Shown here one piece after another: positions 1 to 5,886 of a DNA stretch of 12,353 nucleotides. The stretch is from positions 1 to 12,353 of the forward strand of contig JANQHU010000335.1 of the NCBI GenBank assembly GCA_028282485.1, written 5' to 3'. The stretch comes from Bacillota bacterium (GTDB taxonomy: Bacteria > Bacillota > UBA4882 > UBA8346). A model generated the notes under the pieces. The model was not told the DNA's origin. It saw only the letters and a list, made by a program, of their open reading frames with translations, and searched no databases. The translations under genes and the position numbers were made by a program. The number at the start of each line of letters is the position of its first letter. The stretch's first letter is position 1.

Positions 1-64
1 CAAAATTGGACTATGATAAGAGCTCAGCTTAATATTTATTTCGAGGATAGAATACCCAAAAATC

Positions 65-85
65 TTATGTAAATAAATTACATAA
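65..85. repeat. Short inverted repeat near the left edge
   Basis: TTATGTAA and TTACATAA form a perfect 8-bp inverted repeat around a 5-base centre. It lies downstream of the last peptide gene and beyond its terminator, so it may be an operator or hairpin belonging to a gene outside the window. In such AT-rich DNA a chance occurrence is possible. No coding region was recognised between 1 and 154. Confidence 0.3.
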
Positions 86-154
86 ATGGAAATGCTTCGA
101 TTTTGAAAAAATAATTTAAAAAGTTTACACAAAAATATTGACAGACCCGAAAAC

Positions 155-188
155 AAGGTATGAAAGCTAAATTTTAACCTCATACCTT
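155..188 (-). terminator. Hairpin terminator after the peptide genes
   Basis: AAGGTATGA and TCATACCTT form a perfect 9-bp stem with a 16-base loop, starting 24 bases past the stop codon of the 74-aa peptide gene. Read on the minus strand it is followed by only a short GTTTTC run. On the plus strand it is followed by a T-rich tract (TTTAATTTTTATT), so it may work in both directions. The position at the end of the peptide genes supports a terminator, but the weak U-tract on the minus strand lowers confidence. Confidence 0.55.
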
Positions 189-211
189 TAATTTTTATTA
201 TATTTAGAGAG

Positions 212-436
212 TTATTTACAGAGTTTATTTTGCACTACCGCAGAAATAGGATACATTAATACTAAGCCTAAATTTTTAATTTTTTCACCTAAATTTTTAA
301 GCTTGAAATTTGTAAAACGACAGAATTCTTCAATATCTTTTCCTAGAGTATAAAGCTTCTCACCTAACGAATCAATAACACTACCACCATTAATTTCTAC
401 TAACTCTTTATTATTCATTTCTACAAAGTTATTCAT
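212..436 (-). CDS. Double-glycine leader peptide precursor, bacteriocin-like (74 aa)
   Basis: This is a small secreted-peptide precursor. Residues 1-18 form a typical double-glycine leader: acidic and polar, with the MNNKELVEINGG core and a hydrophobic residue at the usual spacing before Gly17-Gly18. C39 peptidase ABC transporters cut after such a GG. The predicted mature peptide has 56 residues. It contains two similar segments, LGEKLYTLG (24-32) and LGEKIKNLG (49-57), a hydrophobic stretch near 58-69, and two cysteines (39 and 73) that could form a disulfide. The start is fixed by GAGGAGG nine bases upstream. The leader nearly matches that of the 38-aa peptide encoded upstream on the same strand, and the two genes share a duplicated control element. 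The matching exporter is encoded at 7430-9604. An antimicrobial (class II bacteriocin-like) role is inferred. No immunity gene was recognised next to it. Confidence 0.85.
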   Translation of the reverse strand: MNNFVEMNNKELVEINGGSVIDSLGEKLYTLGKDIEEFCRFTNFKLKNLGEKIKNLGLVLMYPISAVVQNKLCK

Positions 437-507
437 CTTAAAATTCCTCCTCAGTTTTTAAAATAAAAATTCAGAAATATTTTAAAAATACAACCAACTC
501 ATTACCC

Positions 508-578
508 CCCACCTCTGCCAGCAAAATGATCTCAGTGGAAGATTTCATGATTGATTATATATCCATCATACCTTCACT
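508..578 (-). repeat. 71-bp duplicated control element, copy 1 (before the 74-aa peptide)
   Basis: This segment matches 752-822 at 67 of 71 positions and lies 71 bases upstream of the 74-aa peptide start. It contains an imperfect 9-5-9 dyad (547-569) overlapping a possible -10 box. The outer segments AGTGAAG and CTTCCACT (minus strand) can pair around the dyad, and CTTCCACT can instead pair with GGTGGGGG at the downstream end of the element, with G-U pairs. It could act as a DNA operator, a structured leader RNA, or both. It is found only in front of the two leader-peptide genes. Confidence 0.8.
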
Positions 579-593
579 AGCCTACTTCTTTAA
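565..593 (-). promoter_or_regulatory. Possible weak promoter of the 74-aa peptide gene
   Basis: Read on the minus strand, TTAAAG (588-593) and TATGAT (565-570) are spaced by 17 bases. The -10 box sits inside the 71-bp element and matches the consensus at five of six positions; the -35 is poor. The -35 overlaps the end of the 38-aa peptide gene. The gene may instead, or also, be transcribed by read-through from the upstream copy. Confidence 0.35.
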
Positions 594-698
594 ATTAAAA
601 TAATTCCTGATAGATGTTATAAAAAAAACCCAAGCATTTTTTTCACCCCCATTAACTACCATTAATTCTTTATTATTCATTTCCGTACAACTTTTCAT
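582..698 (-). CDS. Short double-glycine leader peptide precursor, pheromone-like (38 aa)
   Basis: This small gene is easily missed. Translation from ATG at 698 gives an 18-residue leader, MKSCTEMNNKELMVVNGG, closely related to that of the 74-aa peptide (shared EMNNKEL and NGG). A 20-residue mature part follows: EKNAWVFFITSIRNYFNLKK. GAGGGGGAG ends seven bases before the ATG and is a strong ribosome binding site. Both leader and upstream DNA are conserved with the second peptide gene while the cores differ completely, which argues for selection rather than chance. The core starts with Glu, is aromatic in the middle and ends in Lys-Lys, as do streptococcal competence pheromones, so a signal role is possible; a short cationic bacteriocin is equally possible. 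The core coding region includes a run of eight T, where a frameshift would soon end translation, so decay from a longer peptide cannot be excluded. Confidence 0.75.
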   Translation of the reverse strand: MKSCTEMNNKELMVVNGGEKNAWVFFITSIRNYFNLKK

Positions 699-751
699 CT
701 CAAAACTCCCCCTCAATTTTTATAATTACTTTCTATAACAAACCATTCCCT

Positions 752-822
752 CCCACCTCTGCCGGCAAAATGATCTCGGTGGAAGATTTCATGATTGATT
801 ACATATCCATCATACCTTCACC
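752..822 (-). repeat. 71-bp duplicated control element, copy 2 (before the 38-aa peptide)
   Basis: This is the partner of copy 1, 53 bases upstream of the 38-aa peptide start. The four differences are all transitions. Two of them, at the ends of the outer stem (778 and 822), change an A-T pair into a G-C pair and so keep GGTGAAG/CTTCCACC pairing. CTTCCACC can alternatively pair with GGTGGGAG at the downstream edge (eight pairs, one G-U). The central dyad spans 791-813. TGCCGGCA is an 8-bp palindrome here but is imperfect in copy 1. It did not resemble a known riboswitch class such as the c-di-GMP type. Confidence 0.8.
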
Positions 823-837
823 AACTTAATTCTTCAA
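809..837 (-). promoter_or_regulatory. Candidate promoter of the leader-peptide genes
   Basis: Read on the minus strand, TTGAAG (832-837) and TATGAT (809-814) are spaced by exactly 17 bases, a reasonable sigma-A type promoter. The -10 box lies within the arm of the 9-5-9 dyad, so a protein bound there would block polymerase. It lies downstream of the terminator that ends the Lon/beta-helix operon, which suits independent control of the peptides. Confidence 0.5.
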
Positions 838-872
838 TTCTCCAAAATTGTAGGTAGTGACAGAAAGAAATT

Positions 873-913
873 AAAAATAAAAAAAAGCCGCAAAAAGCAT
901 ACTGCCCTTTGCG
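873..913 (-). terminator. Rho-independent terminator after the Lon/beta-helix gene
   Basis: Read on the minus strand, CGCAAAGGGCA and TGCTTTTTGCG pair over eleven positions (two of them G-U) around a GTA loop. GC and a run of eight T follow. It lies 71 bases past the stop codon of the large fusion gene and separates that operon from the peptide genes. A second AAAAGGGCA lies just upstream (minus strand, 931-939 region) and could compete for the same 3' arm. Confidence 0.8.
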
Positions 914-984
914 TACAAGAAATCTGAAGTCTGCCCTTTTACCTACTTTAGATCATAATTATCTAGTTTTTTCTACCTTTCATT

Positions 985-3366
985 TCACTCGGCATCTAAA
1001 TTAATATTGTTATTTTTAACCGAACAATCAATGGTAGTAAATAAATTTTTAAACCCACCATAGGTATTGTTTTCAAATATTACATTGGTGCCAGCATAAT
1101 TATTAAGTAAAAAATTACACGTCATCCCTTTATTAATAAATTCATTGTTGTTAAAATTTGCCTCTGACCCTGCGCCTCTTAAAGTGATTTTGGTGACGGT
1201 AGGATCGGTAATCTCACTCCATGTGAAAGAAGAATCTTCAACTACTAAATCTTTAATATTTTTACTTTTCGAGTAAAAAAAGCCATTATCATTAAGGTTT
1301 ACAACGTTTAGCCCGGTAACCGCTACGCCGTTAATATTTTCACCAAATTCAAATAAATTACCTTCCATATTTTCGCAATCTACCGAGACGTTTTTAATGA
1401 TCGTATTTGTACTATAATTAAATGCAAAAGCGCCTTTATCCCCGGGGTTGCGAATGATCACGGGGTTATTTTGATCACCGCTAATAATTTCTAAGTTGCG
1501 ATTAGGATTACTAATAGTTACAGTAGATAGCGTTAGATTGTGTGAACCATATACTTCCAACGCTCTAACAGTATTTTTTATTTTGGTATTGATAACTTTG
1601 ACGTTTTTAGCCCAGGAACAAACATACATACCTCGATAGGAATTTTCAATAGTACAATTTTTAATGGTAACATTTTCAGAAGGGTCTCCATCATACCCAT
1701 TGTAGATATTAACACCAGCTCCTGGTGAGTTTCTAAAGGTCACATCTTCAAAGGTGATCTCACTGTTAAAACCAACTAAGTGGGCTGCGTGAAGATGACG
1801 ATCAGCACCATTGCTTGCATCAAGGATACTATTAGTCATTGTATAATCTTTAGTGGATAACATAAGTACTGGCGTCTTAGTATTGTAAATACGTACATTA
1901 GTTACTTGAATACTTTCATTTAATTTCCCCGTAGTCGATCTGCCCAGTTTTAAGCCTACATGAAGTTGCTCCATTTTAATATTCTGGACAACTAAATTTT
2001 TAACACCTGACAAGAAGATCCCTTGCACATTACTCACTAAAATATTTTTAGAATAGGGTATTTTTTCAACTGTATTTCCATCAATTACATTTTCTGATTT
2101 GAAGGTTAAACCTTTAATACTAACATTTGCGATATAGCCTCTTCTATCTGAAATAAAAATGGATTTTATTTCATCAGGTTGAGCCTTCATATATAAGGTG
2201 GCTCCATCTCCCGAAATTTGCGTATTGTTTTTTATAACAATTTGCTCTTTAACTAGGTATGGTTTAGCGGCGGCCGGGATATAAACTTTTTTATTTGCCA
2301 CACTTGCTTCGTCAATAGCTTTTTGCAAGGCTTTAGTATTATCGGTAATCCCATCAGCCTTTGCTCCGTAATCACCTACATTAATTACATCACTTTTGGG
2401 GGAAACTTTTTTATCTACAGTCTCTTTTGTAGGTTTCTCAATAGTTGCATTTTCTGGTTTTAATACATCTTCTGGTGAATTAGTATCCCCGGGATTATTT
2501 GTGGCAAAGTTATTAGGCTTAGCAACTACATCTGTATTATCAGAAAGCGGTTTTCCAACTGGCTGGGATGCTTTTGTGCTAATTTGGTTATCTACCGGAA
2601 TTATTTTGGGCTTTACGGTATTTTCTAATTTTGTAAACAGAGCTAAATAGTTAAATTTTTTTGCGGGATTATCCTTTGCTTGAAAGTTATAACCCACTAA
2701 GCCGAGCATGACTAACCCAAGTATTATTAAAATTACTTTACTGGGTATGATTTTGGGAGAAGCTTTGGCTGGATTTTTCTTTAAACAGAATTCCCCGATT
2801 AAATCTTTGAGACTACCGACGGGGATCAGTTGAATATCTTGTTTAGAAAGAATTCGATCAAACGCTGGCTCCTCATTTCGCAACTTGGCTATTTCACTTT
2901 GGTTTTCTTTTGGATAAAAAACAGTAATTCCAGAATTTCTACTAATTTTAGTAGCAGCCGCTATTAATTTTTCTTTAATTCCTCCAATTTTTGCAATGCT
3001 TCCGTCAGTTCTAAAAGTACCAGTAGCTGCAAAAACCGTAGACTCAGCTGAGGAATTCAGTTCCCCTTTGTCTATTAAAGCGGTAAGAAAAGCGGTGGCA
3101 AAAGCCAGATCCGCACTGTTGCCAGAGATAACTTTACTGAATCCTTTATACCAAATGCCGACCTGGAGCTTATTTGAAGAAAAATAAGCTTTGTTTTTTA
3201 AATAGATATAAGCTTCTTTGATCCCTTTATCAACGGATATTTTAATATCCTCCGGTACATTGCCGGTATATAATATATCCACTAAGGCTCGGTCTTTATT
3301 AGATTCATAAAATTGATATAATACTTTTTCCGCGGAGGCATCGTCAAAAAGAGCATATACTTCCAT
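985..3366 (-). CDS. Lon-type protease domain fused through a membrane helix to a pectate-lyase-like beta-helix (793 aa)
   Basis: Residues 1-195 resemble the Lon (S16) proteolytic domain without its ATPase. GNSADLA holds the likely nucleophile Ser84, and GGIKEKLIAA holds the likely Lys131, spaced about as in Lon, with the family's TGTFRTDGSIAKIGG strand before it. A positively charged stretch then leads into one membrane helix (209-228), followed by a Pro/Asn/Lys/Thr-rich linker (about 240-325). From 328 the INVGDYGAKADGITDNT motif begins a pectate-lyase-3 type right-handed beta-helix that fills the rest with Asn-rich turns. Charge distribution predicts the protease in the cytoplasm and the beta-helix outside. 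I chose the ATG at 3366 because GAGGAGG lies nine bases upstream; an ATG at 3396 would overlap the previous gene and lacks such a site. The previous gene stops 4 bases before, so translation is probably coupled. Substrates are unknown; the beta-helix may bind or cut polysaccharide. Confidence 0.8.
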   Translation of the reverse strand: MEVYALFDDASAEKVLYQFYESNKDRALVDILYTGNVPEDIKISVDKGIKEAYIYLKNKAYFSSNKLQVGIWYKGFSKVISGNSADLAFATAFLTALIDKGELNSSAESTVFAATGTFRTDGSIAKIGGIKEKLIAAATKISRNSGITVFYPKENQSEIAKLRNEEPAFDRILSKQDIQLIPVGSLKDLIGEFCLKKNPAKASPKIIPSKVILIILGLVMLGLVGYNFQAKDNPAKKFNYLALFTKLENTVKPKIIPVDNQISTKASQPVGKPLSDNTDVVAKPNNFATNNPGDTNSPEDVLKPENATIEKPTKETVDKKVSPKSDVINVGDYGAKADGITDNTKALQKAIDEASVANKKVYIPAAAKPYLVKEQIVIKNNTQISGDGATLYMKAQPDEIKSIFISDRRGYIANVSIKGLTFKSENVIDGNTVEKIPYSKNILVSNVQGIFLSGVKNLVVQNIKMEQLHVGLKLGRSTTGKLNESIQVTNVRIYNTKTPVLMLSTKDYTMTNSILDASNGADRHLHAAHLVGFNSEITFEDVTFRNSPGAGVNIYNGYDGDPSENVTIKNCTIENSYRGMYVCSWAKNVKVINTKIKNTVRALEVYGSHNLTLSTVTISNPNRNLEIISGDQNNPVIIRNPGDKGAFAFNYSTNTIIKNVSVDCENMEGNLFEFGENINGVAVTGLNVVNLNDNGFFYSKSKNIKDLVVEDSSFTWSEITDPTVTKITLRGAGSEANFNNNEFINKGMTCNFLLNNYAGTNVIFENNTYGGFKNLFTTIDCSVKNNNINLDAE

Positions 3367-3370
3367 ACCA

Positions 3371-3871
3371 CTATGCCTCCTCTGGTTTATCAACATAAAT
3401 TAAAATTTGTTCCAAATCAATGGAATCAGCTACTTCGCCACAGGCAAAACCATTAATAATTGGGTTTTTAAAAATAATTCCGCTTTCATTTTCAATAATT
3501 AAATCCCCTGTTATTGTATCCAAAACCTGTACCTCTAAAATAGCTTTATTTGCGCCAGAAAGAGGCAACAGGCTGAGCTGATATTTTCCTGTAAAAGATT
3601 TCGCCCGAGAAAAATTAGCTTTATTGTGAACTGGAGCGGCGGCAGCATAAGTAAATAAATCCATGGCATGTTCTTGATAAGAAACACCCCAGTCGGAGTC
3701 TGATTTTAGCAACCATAAAAACTCGGTATACTGCTGGGCCTTTTGGGCGCAAACAGGGCAGGTAGCAAAGTGCTCTTCCAGCTGTTCATTTCGATAGGTA
3801 ATTGACTGCATTGCAGCAAGATAGGCAATTAATTCTTCATCCCCCGGGCATTCTAGCGAATTGGTATACAA
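3371..3871 (-). CDS. Anti-sigma-type zinc-finger protein (166 aa)
   Basis: The N-terminus resembles the zf-HC2 zinc-binding domain of anti-sigma factors: CPGDEELIAYL at 8-18 and HFATCPVC with His34, Cys38 and Cys41 in the HxxxCxxC pattern. Unlike most membrane anti-sigma factors it has no transmembrane helix. Residues 90-166 look beta-rich and ligand-binding rather than membrane-spanning. The start is a TTG at 3871, chosen because AAAGGA lies nine bases upstream and no in-frame ATG or GTG suits. The gene follows a 268-aa unknown by 60 bases, and its last codons (GAGGAGGCATAG) supply the ribosome binding site of the protease/beta-helix gene. A role as a zinc-dependent regulator or adaptor for its operon partners is inferred. 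No recognisable ECF sigma factor lies beside it, so the anti-sigma label describes the fold only. Confidence 0.65.
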   Translation of the reverse strand: MYTNSLECPGDEELIAYLAAMQSITYRNEQLEEHFATCPVCAQKAQQYTEFLWLLKSDSDWGVSYQEHAMDLFTYAAAAPVHNKANFSRAKSFTGKYQLSLLPLSGANKAILEVQVLDTITGDLIIENESGIIFKNPIINGFACGEVADSIDLEQILIYVDKPEEA

Positions 3872-3931
3872 AATATCACATCCTTTGAACTAATCAATCA
3901 AAAAAAGCCAGTAAATTAGACAATTATAGTT

Positions 3932-4738
3932 TTAATTTAAATTACGAAAAGCGGTAGTTCGCACTTTATTACACCAATCAGAAATATCATGGGCCTTATC
4001 TTTGCGGTAATAGATATTCAAGCAGGTATCCCCCGTGATTTTTTCTAGATAATCCTGTAACTTAATTGCAGTAGTATGATCCTTGTTTAAAATAATTTCT
4101 TTTAAATACATATTTAGTTTTTCTTTCAGGGGCAAAAGATATAAGTTGACCAAAAAATATGGCAGGTTTGCTTGCCGGGCGTATTCATTAATAAAATTAG
4201 TGGTAATTAATTCGAGGTTTTTTGCGGACAAACAAGTAATAATTGTTTCCGCATTCCATTTTTTTATGGCGATTCCCCAATCAGCTGATTGAGTCTGCAG
4301 ATTCCAACCATCTAATAAAGTCCGGTAACAAAAAACTAATATTTGATGTGGATAATTTCCTTCTACAATTGCTCGAAAAAGCTTTTTTATTTTAAAAAAG
4401 GGGTAATTCACTTTGGCGTTGCTAAAGTTTAATCTTTGCGGCTCGGTTTCTTCCCAGAAGTCTCGGTAAAGCCGAGCAATTCTGTGGTGTAATTCCTTTA
4501 TTTTAAAGGCAACGGGATCATTTCTTTTAATGGGCTTTTGACGTTGATAATACTTCAGTAAAAATAAGTCTGCTTTATAATAAAGCCATTCCGGCAGATT
4601 AAAATGAGATTCCGTCTGGCTTAGCTCGATCCTTTCAAACTGGGCAATAAGATCCTCAAAGTCAGTGTCATTAATAATACTCCTTCTAATATACCCCCGG
4701 ATTTGTTTTTGAAACTGGGGAAAATCAGTTAATGTCAT
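3932..4738 (-). CDS. Protein of unknown function, first gene of the Lon/beta-helix operon (268 aa)
   Basis: I do not recognise this family. The protein appears almost wholly helical, soluble and rich in Lys, Arg, Leu and Tyr, with no signal peptide or membrane segment. The N-terminus (about residues 1-40, with FEDLIAQFERIE) vaguely recalls sigma region 2, but no region 4 helix-turn-helix was seen, so I do not call it a sigma factor. A DWGIAIKKWNAE segment loosely resembles DWGVSYQEHAMD in the zinc-finger protein that follows, which may be chance. The start is taken as the ATG at 4738: GAGGG sits six bases before it, whereas the ATG at 4744 directly abuts GAGGG. It heads the operon and is divergent from the GAF-LuxR regulator, so it could be a regulator of the genes behind it; this is inference from position only. 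Confidence 0.6.
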   Translation of the reverse strand: MTLTDFPQFQKQIRGYIRRSIINDTDFEDLIAQFERIELSQTESHFNLPEWLYYKADLFLLKYYQRQKPIKRNDPVAFKIKELHHRIARLYRDFWEETEPQRLNFSNAKVNYPFFKIKKLFRAIVEGNYPHQILVFCYRTLLDGWNLQTQSADWGIAIKKWNAETIITCLSAKNLELITTNFINEYARQANLPYFLVNLYLLPLKEKLNMYLKEIILNKDHTTAIKLQDYLEKITGDTCLNIYYRKDKAHDISDWCNKVRTTAFRNLN

Positions 4739-4774
4739 TTGCATCCCTCATTATCTGTAAAAAATAGTTACACA

Positions 4775-4788
4775 ATTGTTTTAACAAT
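4775..4788. promoter_or_regulatory. Palindrome ATTGTT-TT-AACAAT in the divergent control region
   Basis: A perfect 6-2-6 dyad 36 bases upstream of the leftward operon's start codon, close enough to overlap its promoter or leader. It could bind a dimeric regulator such as the LuxR-type protein encoded nearby. Short AT-rich dyads arise by chance, so confidence is low. Confidence 0.35.
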
Positions 4789-4833
4789 CAAAATTATTAT
4801 TGGTTATTTTCACAAAATATTTTACCATAATTT

Positions 4834-4851
4834 ATAATAGTTGACTATTAT
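4834..4851. promoter_or_regulatory. 18-bp palindrome in the divergent control region
   Basis: ATAATAGT-TG-ACTATTAT is a perfect 8-2-8 dyad in the middle of the divergent intergenic region. It includes a TTGACT that could act as a rightward -35 box, and TATAAT (4833-4838) overlaps its left arm. This is the typical layout of an operator covering a promoter. The GAF-LuxR protein is the closest candidate binder, which is inference. Confidence 0.5.
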
Positions 4852-4884
4852 TTTACCTAATTAAAATAAAGAAAAATTAATTTA

Positions 4885-4913
4885 TTGAAAGTTTTGGACG
4901 TGATGATTTTATT
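4885..4913 (+). promoter_or_regulatory. Candidate promoter for the regulator/exporter operon
   Basis: TTGAAA (4885-4890) and TTTATT (4908-4913) are spaced by 17 bases, the best-spaced pair upstream of the regulator gene. An alternative is TTGACT (4841-4846) with TAAAAT 15 bases on. Either leaves a leader of more than 100 bases before the start codon at 5033. In such AT-rich DNA the choice is uncertain. Confidence 0.3.
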
Positions 4914-5032
4914 TTTAGTGATAAGCTTAAATTAACATTTATTTTATTCATGTATCCATTAACTAGAGCGTGAAAAAATCGGTAAAAGTAAGTCCCCTAC
5001 ACGCTTTTAGGATGCAATTTAAAGGAGTGAAC

Positions 5033-5845
5033 ATGGAGATGCTTTATGTAGAAAATAAAAAAAACAGGGAAAATAATTATAAGGCAACTGCTTTTGACTG
5101 GAAAAAAAGTATTTTTGCAGAAAAAAATTTAATATTTAATAATCAATTGAAAATCCCCCGAATAGCTGCCCCAAATGTTCCTGAAGAATTATTATTAAAT
5201 ATTATTGCTCAATTAGTCAAAACAATTAGTACTCCAAAAGAGCCTTGTAAGTATAATTTTGTTTTTTGTGATCTGGATTTAAAAATATTACAACTGGATA
5301 TTGCATCTGAAAACCAAGATTACTTTGAGCAAAAGAAAATAAAACCGGGCGACTATTATACAGAAGAAACCTTTGGAACTAACGCCATAGCCTTAGCCAA
5401 ACGTTACCACAAATTAATCTGTTTTTCGGAAGAATTTTGGACCCAGATCAATAAAAAAGCGGTATATTCACTTGCGGTTCCTATTAAAGATTTTTGCGAA
5501 ACTACTTTAGGCTATTTAGGCGTCTTAGTAATTCCTCATAATCAACTGGGTATGGCAGTTAATTTTGTCAAGATGTTACTAATTGCCATCGAAAGCACCT
5601 TGGCTATTTGTAATGTTAAAGAAGATCTCTCTGATGATCTTGCTGACTCATTGCTATTAATAAAACAAAAATTGTCCCCCCGGGAACAAACTATCTGTGA
5701 ATTACTCTTAAAGGGATATTCCAGCGATGAGATTTCTGATGAATTAGGCTTGACAGTAGCTACCGTTCGTTTTTACCGAAAAAATATTTACAAAAAGTGT
5801 AATGTAAGTGGCCTAGGCGGGCTGTTAGGCTTGTTAAATAGATAA
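5033..5845 (+). CDS. GAF-domain, LuxR-type transcriptional regulator (270 aa)
   Basis: This is a two-part regulator. The middle (about residues 90-190) resembles the GAF sensor domain of AcoR/NtrC-type activators, with PGDYYTEETFGTNAIALA matching their W-SE-x-GTNA-type signature and a later AVPIKD...GYLGVLVIP stretch. The C-terminus (about 210-270) is a LuxR/FixJ helix-turn-helix: LSPREQTICELLLKGYSSDE followed by the ISDELGLTVATVRFYRKNIYKK recognition region. There is no sigma-54 AAA+ domain, unlike AcoR. The start is the ATG at 5033, because AAAGGAG lies five bases upstream; a GTG at 4970 would lengthen it by 21 residues without a good binding site. It is the first gene of the rightward block, 41 bases before the TolC-like gene, so it probably controls the exporter and perhaps the leader peptides. 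The ligand is unknown. Confidence 0.85.
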   Translation: MEMLYVENKKNRENNYKATAFDWKKSIFAEKNLIFNNQLKIPRIAAPNVPEELLLNIIAQLVKTISTPKEPCKYNFVFCDLDLKILQLDIASENQDYFEQKKIKPGDYYTEETFGTNAIALAKRYHKLICFSEEFWTQINKKAVYSLAVPIKDFCETTLGYLGVLVIPHNQLGMAVNFVKMLLIAIESTLAICNVKEDLSDDLADSLLLIKQKLSPREQTICELLLKGYSSDEISDELGLTVATVRFYRKNIYKKCNVSGLGGLLGLLNR

Positions 5846-5886
5846 AAATCGAAGAGTTAACTATAAAAAAATTTGGGGGTTTAACA

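Noticed and set aside
138..164. Plus-strand TTGACA with TATGAA as a promoter
   Set aside because: Spacing is only 15 bases, the -10 box falls in the hairpin at 155-188, and no plus-strand gene follows.
508..822. The 71-bp copies as a CRISPR array, insertion element or known riboswitch
   Set aside because: There are only two copies, separated by a gene; there are no transposase or terminal repeats, and no match to the c-di-GMP or other riboswitch consensus I remember.
2396..3187. Plus-strand open frames opposite the Lon/beta-helix gene
   Set aside because: They have no ribosome binding site or recognisable motif and are explained by the codon pattern of the strong minus-strand gene.
3364..3396. 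ATG at 3396 as start of the Lon/beta-helix gene
   Set aside because: It would overlap the previous gene by 26 bases and lacks a ribosome binding site, while the ATG at 3366 has GAGGAGG at nine bases.
4083..4292. Plus-strand open frame opposite the 268-aa gene
   Set aside because: Short, no ribosome binding site, composition of an antisense shadow.
3932..4738. The 268-aa protein as an ECF sigma factor
   Set aside because: Only a faint region-2-like stretch is visible and no region 4 helix-turn-helix; the zinc-finger neighbour alone is not enough.
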